Of a stretch of DNA of 37,366 bases, positions 16,272 to 24,985 are shown in pieces. Below the pieces are notes generated by a model. It saw nothing but the letters and a program-made list of their open reading frames with translations, had not been told where the DNA came from and ran no database searches. The stretch lies in the NCBI GenBank assembly GCA_016182495.1, contig JACPGK010000002.1:76581-113946 (forward strand), in the 5' to 3' direction. A program made the position numbers and the translations under genes. The stretch's first letter is position 1; each line of letters starts with the position of its first letter. Source of the stretch: Candidatus Kerfeldbacteria bacterium (GTDB taxonomy: Bacteria; Patescibacteriota; Patescibacteriia; UBA9570).

Positions 16272-17048
16272 TTAATTGGAATCAGTAATTTTTTTCTTAC
16301 AAATTTGGCAATAACCTAACGACACTCGATTTTCACCAACAACATTATACTGCCGATAGTGCTTACCTTTAAAATACGCGATGTAGGTGGTGCGATACGA
16401 TCGTTTAATTTGAACGGTTTCGCCGTGATCAATGGGGATAAATTTTTTAGCATTGTCAGCCACTACCACACCTGGGCCACGATTCACTTTTACAGTGATG
16501 GTGGTATCGCGCGTTACTACCAAATGACCAATGTTGTTAATGGTATTATTAAAGGCTACCCCTAAACCATCTTGAAAAGTGCTATGAGTCACACTTTGAT
16601 AATAGCCAGTGCTGCCTAAGGCTGTGGCCACAATTACTCCATCACCTAAATATTCACCGCCATAGTGCTGCTGATCGAGCAACACATTATAGCGTAAACT
16701 GGTATTCACCGCGGCATGAGCGACAATCACATCATTTAATCCATAGACCACGTGATTTTTTATCTTAGCTTCAAGCAAAGGTTGTTCCGATAAGGCGTAT
16801 TGACCTTTGCTTAATAATTCTAAAATAACCTCTTTACTTAACCGAGCGCAGTTGGTACATACTCGACTATTACGAATCATTACTTTTGGAATACCCGGGT
16901 ACAAACGTTCGGCATACAGTAATGTACCATCACCACCATAGCATAGTACAAAATCTGGCTTGCTCCGAACAATTTTAATGGTGGGAAAATGTTTCCGAAT
17001 GTATTGCGTCAGTTCGCGTTGTTGCAAACCAGCAATGCGTACGTTCAT
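16272..17048 (-). CDS. nadK: NAD kinase with two CxxC pairs
   Basis: 258 aa. It phosphorylates NAD+ to NADP+. The catalytic GGDGT is at 38-42. NDVIVAHA and GDGVIVATALGSTGYYQS match the NAD-binding and sugar-kinase-like blocks. Unusual features are the pairs C64-x-x-C67 (SRVCTNCARL) and C247-x-x-C250 at the extreme C terminus (YCQICKKK), which could form a four-Cys metal site; standard NadK lacks them. The gap to the aminotransferase stop is 3 nt, so this is one operon. Confidence 0.92.
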   Translation of the reverse strand: MNVRIAGLQQRELTQYIRKHFPTIKIVRSKPDFVLCYGGDGTLLYAERLYPGIPKVMIRNSRVCTNCARLSKEVILELLSKGQYALSEQPLLEAKIKNHVVYGLNDVIVAHAAVNTSLRYNVLLDQQHYGGEYLGDGVIVATALGSTGYYQSVTHSTFQDGLGVAFNNTINNIGHLVVTRDTTITVKVNRGPGVVVADNAKKFIPIDHGETVQIKRSYRTTYIAYFKGKHYRQYNVVGENRVSLGYCQICKKKITDSN

Positions 17049-17051
17049 AGC

Positions 17052-18167
17052 TTATAGTATATCATAACTATCAACACACTGACTAATGCGTTGTAACGCC
17101 AGGGTAATATCAGTGAGGCTATGGGCAAATGACAAGCGCACATAACCATCCTGGCCAAAATATTTTCCTGGAACCAGAGCTACTTGCCAACGGTGCAGTA
17201 ATCGCTCGCAAAATTCTTCTGAATCAGCGGTGACACCTTGAATATTCAACCAGCAATAAAAAGCCCCTTGGGGAGGAATACATTGCAATTGAGGTTGCTG
17301 CTTCATCCAATTCATAATAGTAGTACGACGCTCCAATAACTGCTGCATAAATGTTTGCCAAATACTATCATCAAGTTGTAAGGCGGCTTGAGCAGCAATT
17401 TGAGCAATGTTATTAACATTACCGCAGAGATGCGATTGTAAAGCCGTCATCGCAGTAATAATTTCATCGGGACCAGCCGCATAGCCTACTCGCCAACCAG
17501 TCATCGCGCCTGATTTTGATACTCCGTTTACTATAATGGTACGACTAGGATACAATTGACCGAATGATTGAAAGGTTGTACCTGGATAGATAATTCGCTC
17601 ATAAATTTCATCAGATACCACCCATAAATGATGCTGTTCAGCCAGCTTGGCCAGGATAGCGAGTTGACTAGGTGAATAAACTGCTCCGGTTGGATTGTTA
17701 GGATAGTTCAACACCAATACTGTAGTACGTTCGGTGATACTCTGGGCAATGGCATCAAGCTGGATTGGCACAACCTGTCCACCGGCCAAATGAATTTGCT
17801 CGCCATAGCTTACCCAAGCTGGCATTGGTACCAACACTTCGTCGCCAGGATGCAATAATACTTGAAAAGCGCTGTACAGAGCCTGTTTGGCACCGTTGGT
17901 CACAATCACTTGATCGGGCGTATATGATAAACCGTGTTGTTTAAATAGATACTGGGTAATCGCCTGACGCAGACTTGGTAAGCCTTGCGGAGTGGTATAT
18001 TTATTATGGTTAGCCTGAAGGGCTTGAGCTACCGCCGTTAATACTGGTTTGGGTGTTTCAAAATCTAGCTCACCAACTGTTAAATTGATAATGGTATGGC
18101 CAGCTGCTTGGAGAGCTTTTACTTGGCTATCAAGCCGAATGGTAGGTGACGTGGTCACCTTAATCAT
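17052..18167 (-). CDS. PLP-dependent class I/II aminotransferase (aspartate aminotransferase-like)
   Basis: 371 aa, fold type I. Seen: NLTVGELDFETP, KYTTPQGLPSLRQAI, NYPNNPTGAVY, VVSDEIYERIIY (PLP-binding Asp and Tyr) and VSKSGAMTGWRVGY with the Schiff-base lysine K218. The MTGWR block is typical of the AspC/PatA branch that interconverts oxaloacetate and aspartate. Substrate specificity cannot be proved from sequence. If it makes aspartate it would feed both the carAB pyrimidine route and the island's threonine operon. It overlaps the upstream membrane-protein gene by 8 nt. Confidence 0.88.
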   Translation of the reverse strand: MIKVTTSPTIRLDSQVKALQAAGHTIINLTVGELDFETPKPVLTAVAQALQANHNKYTTPQGLPSLRQAITQYLFKQHGLSYTPDQVIVTNGAKQALYSAFQVLLHPGDEVLVPMPAWVSYGEQIHLAGGQVVPIQLDAIAQSITERTTVLVLNYPNNPTGAVYSPSQLAILAKLAEQHHLWVVSDEIYERIIYPGTTFQSFGQLYPSRTIIVNGVSKSGAMTGWRVGYAAGPDEIITAMTALQSHLCGNVNNIAQIAAQAALQLDDSIWQTFMQQLLERRTTIMNWMKQQPQLQCIPPQGAFYCWLNIQGVTADSEEFCERLLHRWQVALVPGKYFGQDGYVRLSFAHSLTDITLALQRISQCVDSYDIL

Positions 18168-19767
18168 AAATTTCTTCGCGTTTTTCTCGAATATAGCCTA
18201 ACCAATCCTCAAAAATATCTAAAATTAATTTAAACGGCGCTTCGATAATAACGTCTAAAAAGAATACGATAAAATTATACTTAGCAAAATTGACCGATAA
18301 CCACCGGCCAGCCCGCACAATTGGGATAGAAAATAAATCAATGGTAGCACTTAACAAATTATCTTTATGATCTAACACCACCAAATCCTTGGCGATTTGA
18401 CGCACCCGTAATCCAAAAAAACTTACTAAGGTAAGGAACATCACAAAAATAACCCCACTCATCCAATTGAAATTTAAAAAGATTAATAGCCCAATCAGTA
18501 CGCCAAACGTAAAGACAAACGCCAAAAAATAAAAAATTCGGAAAAAGAAATTCACTACAGCTCCCCGGGCAGTTTTTGGACGAATTTTATACACCACTTC
18601 TTTGCCATCGTAGTTATAAACCAAATTTTTTATGCCCTCAATTATTTTTCTAGTATTCTCTTTAGCCGGGATATGAATCATCAGAGCAATAAAAAAGAGC
18701 AACATCGGATGAAATGACACATTAATAAGTAAGGGGATATAATTGAGATGGCCTAAAAAAATAAAATCGTATGGCACCTCTAAAATAAACGCCACTAACA
18801 TTTTGGTGACAAATAAATAAATAATACTACGCAAACTGGTTCGGCGCAGTTTTGATTTAACTTTTTTATATTCTTTGCGCGTTTCTTCTTCAATGGCCTC
18901 TTCTAAGGCCGCCGGATTTTGTAACAAAATGATTGGATCTTCGGTTTGATTAAACACATTGGCCAAAATCACAAATAACGCATTGATTTTTTTGACTTGG
19001 CGTAACAATCGATCCTGCAACGAATGCTGAATTTGCTTAGCAAGAGTAGCTTTAACATTGATGATATTACGCGCTACTCGATTAATGGTATCTTCTTTAT
19101 GTTCCTTCCAATCGGGATAAAAGAAATTCAACAAATGGTAACTGGTTAAATCATGATCGTAACGGGCGTGACCACGCAATACTGCAATATAAATTTGCAC
19201 TTTACGCTCGTCTTCAGTAATTTTTTTAGAAAGAATATCAACTCGTTCTAGTAACGTAACGTAAATAAATTCAATCACAGCCCGTTTTTCCCAGGCCGGG
19301 GTAACAATTTCTTCAATTTCACAAGCGGCCATGGTAACCACCCACTGAAAAATATCATCGCGCTGATCTTGCTGTTCAATAGACGGAATGGCTTTACCGA
19401 GTAACCGGGCATACTTAATTAACACCTTAGCCACTTCATCCAAAGCAGTTTCCGGTAGAGTATTATTGCGAATATAGCCAGCATGAATTAATTCCGTGAT
19501 CAACGGTTTGGCAATGCTGGCAGGATCCATCCCTGGCACAAAGCGGCGCTTTAAAATACGCACCGTAGCCGATTTTACCAGCAAATTTTCTTCACGATAT
19601 TCTAGAGCATTGCGTAATTTTTCGTAAAAAAAAGCCATCCGGCCAATGGCTTCACTGACTTTAAATTTTGGGACGTGTTCTAGTTCAGCCCTAGCGCGAC
19701 GCTGCTTGTTATAATCTTTAATCAGGCGCTGCACCGAAACGGGTATGGTAAAATGACCTTCAGACAT
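18160..19767 (-). CDS. large membrane protein of unknown function
   Basis: 535 aa, no family recognised. The first ~300 residues are soluble, helical and charged. The second half has about four hydrophobic segments: around IYLFVTKMLVAFILEVPYDFIFL, LLFFIALMIHI, FFFRIFYFLAFVFTFGVLIG and WMSGVIFVMFLTLVSFFGL. A further amphipathic hydrophobic stretch lies near the C terminus (FAKYNFIVFFLDVIIEAPF). No catalytic motif is seen. It heads the operon that continues with the aminotransferase, NadK, HAM1, nuclease and flavin genes, and has its own promoter about 10 nt before the ATG. Confidence 0.65.
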   Translation of the reverse strand: MSEGHFTIPVSVQRLIKDYNKQRRARAELEHVPKFKVSEAIGRMAFFYEKLRNALEYREENLLVKSATVRILKRRFVPGMDPASIAKPLITELIHAGYIRNNTLPETALDEVAKVLIKYARLLGKAIPSIEQQDQRDDIFQWVVTMAACEIEEIVTPAWEKRAVIEFIYVTLLERVDILSKKITEDERKVQIYIAVLRGHARYDHDLTSYHLLNFFYPDWKEHKEDTINRVARNIINVKATLAKQIQHSLQDRLLRQVKKINALFVILANVFNQTEDPIILLQNPAALEEAIEEETRKEYKKVKSKLRRTSLRSIIYLFVTKMLVAFILEVPYDFIFLGHLNYIPLLINVSFHPMLLFFIALMIHIPAKENTRKIIEGIKNLVYNYDGKEVVYKIRPKTARGAVVNFFFRIFYFLAFVFTFGVLIGLLIFLNFNWMSGVIFVMFLTLVSFFGLRVRQIAKDLVVLDHKDNLLSATIDLFSIPIVRAGRWLSVNFAKYNFIVFFLDVIIEAPFKLILDIFEDWLGYIREKREEIYD

Positions 19768-19776
19768 AACAGTAGG

Positions 19777-19805
19777 ACTATATCACTTTTTCTGAATTTT
19801 GTCTA
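19777..19805 (-). promoter_or_regulatory. promoter of the membrane protein-to-ribE operon
   Basis: On the minus strand TAGACA (19805-19800), a 17-nt spacer and TATAGT (19782-19777) preceded by TGA (extended -10). Only 9 nt separate the -10 box from the ATG at 19767, so the mRNA would have almost no 5' leader. A second TATAGT lies at 19871-19866. Confidence 0.65.
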
Positions 19806-19871
19806 GCTTGACGTAATGGTTCAATACTCACCCATTGCCCAGCTTATGACCAGTTTCATACTAATACTATA

Positions 19872-21134
19872 TCAAAAATGATCTAGAATACACAACCCTT
19901 CAATATGCGGTGTGCGTGGAAAAAAATTATAGAGTTTAATATCTTGTAGCCGGTAGTGAGTGGCCAATAATTGTATATCTCTGGCTTGAGTAGAAATATT
20001 ACATGATAGATAAATAATCCGACGCGGTTGGTTTTTAAGCAACGCTTTGATGACGGTATCGTGTAAGCCAGCTCGGGGTGGATCGATTATAATAATCTGC
20101 TCTTTGGTAATAACATCAGTGCTATGTTCAGCGGCTGATAATTGTACCTGGCAATGATGTAATTGATTAATAGTAATGTTCTGTTGAGCAAACTGTACGG
20201 CTTCGGTATTGCTTTCAACCAACACAGCCGCGGCATAGTGTTGGGCGAGTGGTATACTAATAGCACCGACGCCGGCATAAAAATCTATCACCGGTAAACT
20301 ACGATCAAGCCAGGGTTGAATATCAACTAACACGCGCTGAAACAACGGCAGATTCACTTGAAAAAAACTATGCAAGCCATACCGTAGCTGATAATCCTGT
20401 ACTATCTCCAATAAAGTTTGATTGGTATTGCTATACAATAACTCGGTTGGTAAAGCAGCTGGACTACGCGGGTCAGAATAGTACACCGCCAACGGTAACT
20501 CGGGTACATCAGTCCAGGTAATACGCTCGCGTACAAATAATCCAACCATCACTGCACCAGTTAACGTGCTGCGAATAATGGTGCTTTTTAATTGCAGTCG
20601 AGTATAGTGCTGCTTATTAATCCAAGCCAATAATCGGTTAGCTGCCTGTTGGATAACAGGATCGGCCAAAACGCACTGCTGAATTGGATAACGACGATGT
20701 TGGCCACGGCCAAAAAATGCTAATGCAATAGTACCGTTATCGAGTTCGTAAAAACTGAACTCCATTTTGTTACGATAGCCAGTAGTACGATCATCACTGG
20801 CAATTGGTATGGCATCGGTCCAATTGATTTGACCAATGGTGCTGTAGGTGGCAAGAGCAATGCGTTGTTTCCAATAATTTTCTTGATCAAATGATATAAT
20901 TTGCCACGGACTACATGATAAAAAATGCTCTTCCAGTGGCACTAGCCGATGTGGTGACGGCTGATTGATGGTAGTAGCAACCCCTTCATAAAATGATCGC
21001 TTTTTCTTGAGTACATCTACCATCACTTGCTCCCCTGGTAAAGCGTTCCAAGCAAACACTACCTGCTGGTTAATCCGGCCCAAGCCTTGGCCACCAAACA
21101 CCAATTTATCAACCTGAAGTACTAGGTTTGACAT
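19872..21134 (-). CDS. RNA (uracil-5-)-methyltransferase, RlmD/RlmCD/TrmA family
   Basis: 420 aa. The N-terminal TRAM domain (LVLQVDKLVFGGQGLGRINQQVVFAWNALPGEQVMVDV) is followed by the methyltransferase core: SAM-binding DFYAGVGAISIPLA, VLVESNTEAVQFAQQN, IIIIDPPRAGLHD and the catalytic YLSCNISTQARD with nucleophile Cys378, then a C-terminal acidic residue in TPHIEGLCIL. The four-Cys iron-sulfur motif of E. coli RlmD is not present (only one Cys in FLSCSPWQI), so this is a cluster-free type. The 5' end overlaps the DUF475 gene by 26 nt. Confidence 0.9.
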   Translation of the reverse strand: MSNLVLQVDKLVFGGQGLGRINQQVVFAWNALPGEQVMVDVLKKKRSFYEGVATTINQPSPHRLVPLEEHFLSCSPWQIISFDQENYWKQRIALATYSTIGQINWTDAIPIASDDRTTGYRNKMEFSFYELDNGTIALAFFGRGQHRRYPIQQCVLADPVIQQAANRLLAWINKQHYTRLQLKSTIIRSTLTGAVMVGLFVRERITWTDVPELPLAVYYSDPRSPAALPTELLYSNTNQTLLEIVQDYQLRYGLHSFFQVNLPLFQRVLVDIQPWLDRSLPVIDFYAGVGAISIPLAQHYAAAVLVESNTEAVQFAQQNITINQLHHCQVQLSAAEHSTDVITKEQIIIIDPPRAGLHDTVIKALLKNQPRRIIYLSCNISTQARDIQLLATHYRLQDIKLYNFFPRTPHIEGLCILDHF

Positions 21135-22062
21135 TGCCAGCTTTATTGGCGAGATGAATTTCGCGAATTGATAACCATAAAAAGAAACCGAGCAGCAAAA
21201 AGGTATTCACTGGCGCTAACCAAAACGGCGACTCTTTGCCAAAGCTTTCCAGTACCATTACTGCCCCCAGCATACCAATAGAGTACATGGCGCCATTTTT
21301 TAAATAAGCAAATTTGGTCACAAAATCTAGCCCTCGAATAGTCACTTCTCGTACCACAATGGCGCCAATGCCATTACCAATCAAAATCAGTGGCACCGAG
21401 GTAGTAAAAGCGAAAGCGCCAATTACTCCATCAATTGAAAACGAAGCATCTAAAAATTCTAAGTATACAATTTTACTCCAAGCCGACATATTGGTTTTGC
21501 CGCTGATTAATTTTTTTTCTGTATCTTCAGCGTTCTTTTTAAAGCCATCGGTAATAAAAAAGGCGGTTGAACCAATCGAAGCTGATAAGGCTAAAATCGG
21601 ATTGGTTTTTAATGATATAAAAATAACTAGAGTGATAAAAATTGAAGCCACGGCATAAAACCAAATCGATTGGCGGTGAATAAAGTGTTCTACTAAAAAC
21701 GCATATTTTTTTTCTTCTAAAAATAACCAGGCTAAAAATACAAAAAACAAATACACTCCCCCACCCAACAACAACAGTGGTTTGGAGGCTTCTAAATAAT
21801 GGCCGATATTTTCGTTATTGGAAAACACCGCCGAGAATAATTCCACCGGGCCTAAACTTGGATTTACCAGCCAAACAATAATGAATGGTAATAAGCCGCG
21901 TACCACAAACACCGCAAAAAAAATCCCCCAAAATAAGAATATTTTACGATACTTCTCTGGTAGGGTTTTTAAGACATGGGCGTTCACCACCGCATTATCA
22001 ACACTGCTGACTACTTCAAATACGATCAGCCCTAAAATAATGATAGCAATTTCTATAATCAT
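21109..22062 (-). CDS. DUF475 / TerC-like integral membrane protein
   Basis: 317 aa, about eight to nine hydrophobic segments. The start MIIEIAIIILGLIVFEVVSSVDNAVVNA contains the VDNAVV acidic motif of the TerC/DUF475 group, and a second acidic patch LEFLDASFSIDGVIGAFAF occurs in the second half. Two such repeats with buried Asp are typical of this family, which has been linked to metal ion handling; no specific substrate can be assigned. It overlaps the FMN reductase gene by 4 nt and the methyltransferase gene by 26 nt. Confidence 0.85.
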   Translation of the reverse strand: MIIEIAIIILGLIVFEVVSSVDNAVVNAHVLKTLPEKYRKIFLFWGIFFAVFVVRGLLPFIIVWLVNPSLGPVELFSAVFSNNENIGHYLEASKPLLLLGGGVYLFFVFLAWLFLEEKKYAFLVEHFIHRQSIWFYAVASIFITLVIFISLKTNPILALSASIGSTAFFITDGFKKNAEDTEKKLISGKTNMSAWSKIVYLEFLDASFSIDGVIGAFAFTTSVPLILIGNGIGAIVVREVTIRGLDFVTKFAYLKNGAMYSIGMLGAVMVLESFGKESPFWLAPVNTFLLLGFFLWLSIREIHLANKAGNVKPSTSG

Positions 22063-22613
22063 TGCGGTATGATAAATTCGATTAAACTATCAACTACCCG
22101 TTGCAGGCGGTCGGCCAGCTTTGGATCTACCGTGTTGCCAGCCTCATCAAATAACTGTTTGACCGAACACAAATTCATTTCTGGTTGTAATGGGATCATT
22201 TGTAATTCAATGAACACTTGACGCAATTGCTCAATCGCCCGGATGGCCCCGGAATTACCGCTGGAATAGCCAATACAGGCTACTGGTTTATGATTCCATT
22301 CTTGATACAAATAATCCAGAGCATTTTTCAGCACGGCGGAATAACCATGATTATATTCGGGTGTCACAATAATAAAACCGTGATACTGGGCAATGGTAGC
22401 GGCCCACTGCGTGGCAATTGGATGGGAATATTGGCCGTGCAAAGCTGATGGGCTGGCTGGTTCAGCATAAAACGGTAACGGCCAATCACGTAAATCAATC
22501 AAATCAACGGCGCAATCGGTGCGTGACTTCAGTACAGCATGGGCCCATTGACCAACCCGTTCGCCTTGTCGATTTTGACGAGTACTGCCAATAATGATAG
22601 CGATTTTTTTCAT
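22059..22613 (-). CDS. NAD(P)H-dependent FMN reductase family protein
   Basis: 184 aa, flavodoxin-like fold. Seen: IAIIIGSTRQNRQGERVGQWA (phosphate-binding loop), VDLIDLRDWPLPFY, FIIVTPEYNHGYSAVLKNALDYLYQEW and KPVACIGYSSGNSGAIRAIEQL. These are the canonical blocks of the YieF/ChrR/azoreductase-like group that reduces flavins or quinones. It is the first gene of a three-gene operon and the last host gene before the island. Its promoter is intact, so the island's left edge lies further out. Confidence 0.9.
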   Translation of the reverse strand: MKKIAIIIGSTRQNRQGERVGQWAHAVLKSRTDCAVDLIDLRDWPLPFYAEPASPSALHGQYSHPIATQWAATIAQYHGFIIVTPEYNHGYSAVLKNALDYLYQEWNHKPVACIGYSSGNSGAIRAIEQLRQVFIELQMIPLQPEMNLCSVKQLFDEAGNTVDPKLADRLQRVVDSLIEFIIPQ

Positions 22614-22625
22614 AAATATTGTGCA

Positions 22626-22631
22626 ATTATA
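22626..22631 (-). promoter_or_regulatory. -10 box of the FMN reductase operon
   Basis: TATAAT on the minus strand, 12 nt before the ATG at 22613. No strong -35 at 17 nt. It marks intact host sequence to the left of the island. Confidence 0.5.
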
Positions 22632-22685
22632 CCGTTCCGCTCGAACTTACTTTATCAAAAATTGTTGAAAATTACCAGACCCACC

Positions 22686-22757
22686 CCGCGGCTTCTGTGC
22701 TTAACGCACAGGCGGAACCGCTCCCACCCAATCCCGCTTTCGACGGGAAACAGGCGG
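22686..22757 (+). repeat. 72-bp inverted repeat, left copy
   Basis: Exact reverse complement of 30683-30754. It contains small internal hairpins: CTGTGC-TTAAC-GCACAG, a GCGG/CCGC pair, and CCCG-CTTTCGA-CGGG. This looks like a structured, multi-copy intergenic repeat rather than a gene. The surrounding stretch 22614-22907 has no credible gene; besides this repeat it holds only the FMN reductase promoter and the start of the first insertion sequence. Confidence 0.92.
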
Positions 22758-22877
22758 CGGTTTTTTGGAAGAAGAAAAAAGTGAGGACAGATTGGTAAAG
22801 GATAATGCGCTTGCCCCACCCACCCGTGCGCGCACATTGTTTGTTTTCTCCCCCCTGAAAATTGCATAAGTTCAGAT

Positions 22878-23931
22878 ACATTTGGCACTCCTCATAACTG
22901 AGGAACTATGCGCCAATTCAATAAATTTCGTAGCACAAAGGGATTCATTTCCCTCTGGCAAGAGATGATACGCTTTCGGTATATGATTACCGAACAAGCA
23001 AAACAAAGGTGCCGTGTCCTTGCTTTCTGGGAGCGCCATGGAAATATGGCAACCAAAGAAGCTTTTGGCGTCTCCACGCGCACCCTTTATCGCTGGCAAA
23101 GCTCACTGACTCAGAGTGGAGGAAAACTTGAGGGCCTCAATGCGAAAAGCACTGCTCCGCGCGGCAGAAGAAAGAGACGCATCCCCGATGAGGTATCGGG
23201 ATGCATTATGGCTCTCCGCGCTACTTATCCGCGCCTTGGAAAAGATAAATTGCATGCCCTTCTGGCGATGGAGGGATATCAAGGGAGTATATCAACTATT
23301 GGTAGAATACTGGCCGATCTCAAAAAAGTCGGTAAATTGCCGGATCCGGTAAAACTCTCCCTGTCCGCAAAAACCGGCCGGCTTATTGAGAGAAAGCCTG
23401 GGAAACGGAAGAAAAAACTGCGCCGTCCCACTGGCTATCGGGTTCTGGAGGTGGATACGGTGGTCCGCTTCATTGACGGCATGAAACGATATATTATCAC
23501 CGGCGTTGATACGGAAAAACGCACTGCTTTTGCCGCTTGCTATACCAACCATGGTTCCGTATCAGCTGCCGATTTTCTTCACAAAATAAAAGCGGTCTTG
23601 CCCGAATGTCCATCGGCGGTACAGACAGATAATGGCAGTGAGTTTGCTCTCCATTTTGCCAAAGCCGCAGAAGAATCTGGCTTGACTCATTTCCATACTA
23701 ATCCGCGCTCTCCGAAAATGAATGCGCATGTGGAGCGATTCAACCGGACGCTGGATGAGGAGTTTCTCCGTTATCATCGGGAACTGCTTCGCGATGACGT
23801 GCGGATGTTCAATGAGAAGCTTATTGACTGGCTTCTCTGGTACAATGGCGAACGACCGCATTATGCGCTTGGACAAGTAGCTCCTCTTCGTTCTATGATG
23901 CCATTATTATTAACTAAAGAGTGCCAAATGT
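22878..23931 (+). mobile_element. insertion sequence 1 (rve-type transposase), 13-bp terminal inverted repeats
   Basis: ACATTTGGCACTC at 22878-22890 is repeated as its exact reverse complement at 23919-23931, bracketing the transposase gene (about 1.05 kb). No clear target duplication is visible next to these ends, so the true tips may lie a few bases out or one flank has been rearranged. Confidence 0.78.
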
Positions 23932-23981
23932 GGTGGACGCAAGTACGTGAATCCGGAAATTCGGAGTTTGTTTTAAGATAG
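22908..23981 (+). CDS. DDE integrase-type transposase (IS481/IS3-like rve core)
   Basis: 357 aa in the present frame. The N-terminal helix-turn-helix reads KEAFGVSTRTLYRWQSSL. A linker follows, then the rve core with LEVDTVVRF (first Asp), VQTDNGSEF (second Asp) and NAHVERFNRTLDEEF (Glu). ITGVDTEKRTAFAACY and WYNGERPHYALG complete the pattern. The frame reads through the right terminal repeat and then into the next insertion sequence, so the last ~12 residues are not original. Without the second IS the frame would continue TQVT and stop at a TGA around 24886. A later start at the Met at 22983 is possible. Confidence 0.88.
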   Translation: MRQFNKFRSTKGFISLWQEMIRFRYMITEQAKQRCRVLAFWERHGNMATKEAFGVSTRTLYRWQSSLTQSGGKLEGLNAKSTAPRGRRKRRIPDEVSGCIMALRATYPRLGKDKLHALLAMEGYQGSISTIGRILADLKKVGKLPDPVKLSLSAKTGRLIERKPGKRKKKLRRPTGYRVLEVDTVVRFIDGMKRYIITGVDTEKRTAFAACYTNHGSVSAADFLHKIKAVLPECPSAVQTDNGSEFALHFAKAAEESGLTHFHTNPRSPKMNAHVERFNRTLDEEFLRYHRELLRDDVRMFNEKLIDWLLWYNGERPHYALGQVAPLRSMMPLLLTKECQMWWTQVRESGNSEFVLR

Positions 23982-24878
23982 CCAAAAAAAGCAGGTAGAG
24001 TGGAGATGCATTACTAACCCCACCGCCATGCTCTCTTTGGAACAGAACCATATCACGGAACTTTATGTTTGGGTAGACGATTCACTCCCAAAAACACTTG
24101 GCAAACCCGGAGCAGGAAGGCCTTCACTTCTTTCGGACAGCGAAATTCTCACCGTGCTGCTCTGGAATGCCATGCTCCTCAGGCAGAAAAATCTCAAAGA
24201 CATTCATCGCACAATGAGACTTTATCACTTCAAAGATTTTCCCATATTCCCACAGTACAGTGCCTTTGTTTCTCACTGCCATAAACTCATTCCAATGCTC
24301 CACTTTCTTCTGCAAAGTTTACTGGAAGATACGGCTCCTCTCCGCATATTGGACTCTACCATGCTTCCTGTTTGCAAACTCATACGTGCAGACTCTCATA
24401 AGGTTGCACTGGGCGTGGCAGACTTTGGTAAAAACTGGCAGGGTTGGCACTTTGGATTCAAACTGCACGCCAGTATTACTCCAAAAAATACCCTCTCCGC
24501 CGTTGTCCTTACTCCTGCCAGTTTCTATGACGCCCAGGCCATGCCAAAATTGCTCAATAAGCATGCACGCTTAGCTGTTGGAGACACACTTTACGGAGCT
24601 AGTGTGATGGGAAAAAAGATTTGGGAAGAATATGGAACTATTGTTATTGCGCCACCTCATCCAAAACAAAAGAAGAAAATCGCTACCTTTTGGCAGATCT
24701 TTCTTCTCGAAATGAGACCGAAGATTGAAAGTGTCTGGGACTACCTCAAGGAACACATGCACCTCATTTCTTCCTTCCCACGCTCTGTCTCTGGTTACAT
24801 ACTCCACTACCTCCGCATCCTCCTTGGTTACCAACTTTTAGCTCTCTCTAGCCTATAGCCGAATTTCCGGATTCACGT
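23945..24878 (+). mobile_element. insertion sequence 2 (IS982-like), 20-bp perfect inverted repeats and 6-bp target duplication
   Basis: ACGTGAATCCGGAAATTCGG at 23945-23964 reappears as its exact reverse complement at 24859-24878. Immediately outside, GCAAGT occurs at 23939-23944 and again at 24879-24884, as expected for a target site duplication. The element is 934 bp and holds one transposase gene. Perfect ends plus a matching duplication suggest a fairly recent insertion between IS 1 and the thr promoter. Confidence 0.93.
24028..24858 (+). CDS. IS982-like DDE transposase
   Basis: 276 aa, normal for the family. Seen: SLLSDSEILTVLLW near the N terminus, LRILDSTMLPVCK (first Asp), GWHFGFKLHASIT, LAVGDTLYGASVMGKKI (second Asp) and the C-terminal MRPKIESVWDYLKEHMHL (Glu with the Y-x-x-x-x K/H pattern). 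The stop codon lies right at the inner edge of the right inverted repeat. The frame is intact, so the element may still be active. Confidence 0.9.
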   Translation: MLSLEQNHITELYVWVDDSLPKTLGKPGAGRPSLLSDSEILTVLLWNAMLLRQKNLKDIHRTMRLYHFKDFPIFPQYSAFVSHCHKLIPMLHFLLQSLLEDTAPLRILDSTMLPVCKLIRADSHKVALGVADFGKNWQGWHFGFKLHASITPKNTLSAVVLTPASFYDAQAMPKLLNKHARLAVGDTLYGASVMGKKIWEEYGTIVIAPPHPKQKKKIATFWQIFLLEMRPKIESVWDYLKEHMHLISSFPRSVSGYILHYLRILLGYQLLALSSL

Positions 24879-24887
24879 GCAAGTGAC

Positions 24888-24914
24888 TTGACAAATTTAT
24901 AACGCTACTATAAA
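24888..24914 (+). promoter_or_regulatory. thr operon promoter
   Basis: A perfect TTGACA (24888-24893) is followed after 15 nt by TATAAA (24909-24914). The spacer is short, but other -10 registers are poorer. It begins 10 nt outside the right end of IS 2, so the insertion left it intact. The leader peptide ATG follows at 24926. Confidence 0.6.
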
Positions 24915-24925
24915 CTACAGACATT

Positions 24926-24985
24926 ATGATAGACAGATCAATTCAAATAACTACCACAACGACTACAACCACCTCTGGTGGCTGA
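24926..24985 (+). CDS. thrL: threonine operon leader peptide
   Basis: 19 codons: MIDRSIQITTTTTTTTSGG then TGA. It carries eight consecutive Thr codons preceded by three Ile codons, the same amino acid bias as E. coli thrL, which is regulated by Thr and Ile. It lies between a promoter and an intrinsic terminator directly upstream of thrA. Its codons (24954-24960, CCACAAC) can pair with GTTGTGG at 24991-24997. Too short for routine gene calling; the composition and position make chance very unlikely. Confidence 0.88.
   Translation: MIDRSIQITTTTTTTTSGG

Noticed and set aside
19821..19859. 12-codon minus-strand ORF (MKLVISWAMGEY) with TATAGT 6 nt upstream
   Set aside because: It fits the leaderless spacing seen elsewhere, but there is no other evidence for it; too short to call a gene.
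22614..22690. Search for a duplicate of the tRNA-Val 3' end as the island's left attachment site
   Set aside because: No matching segment was found by eye, so site-specific integration into tRNA-Val is not demonstrated.
22655..22888. Overlapping minus-strand ORFs of about 70-77 aa across the left 72-bp repeat
   Set aside because: They translate the structured repeat. The right copy gives the same peptide in an unrelated context, so it is repeat sequence rather than protein.
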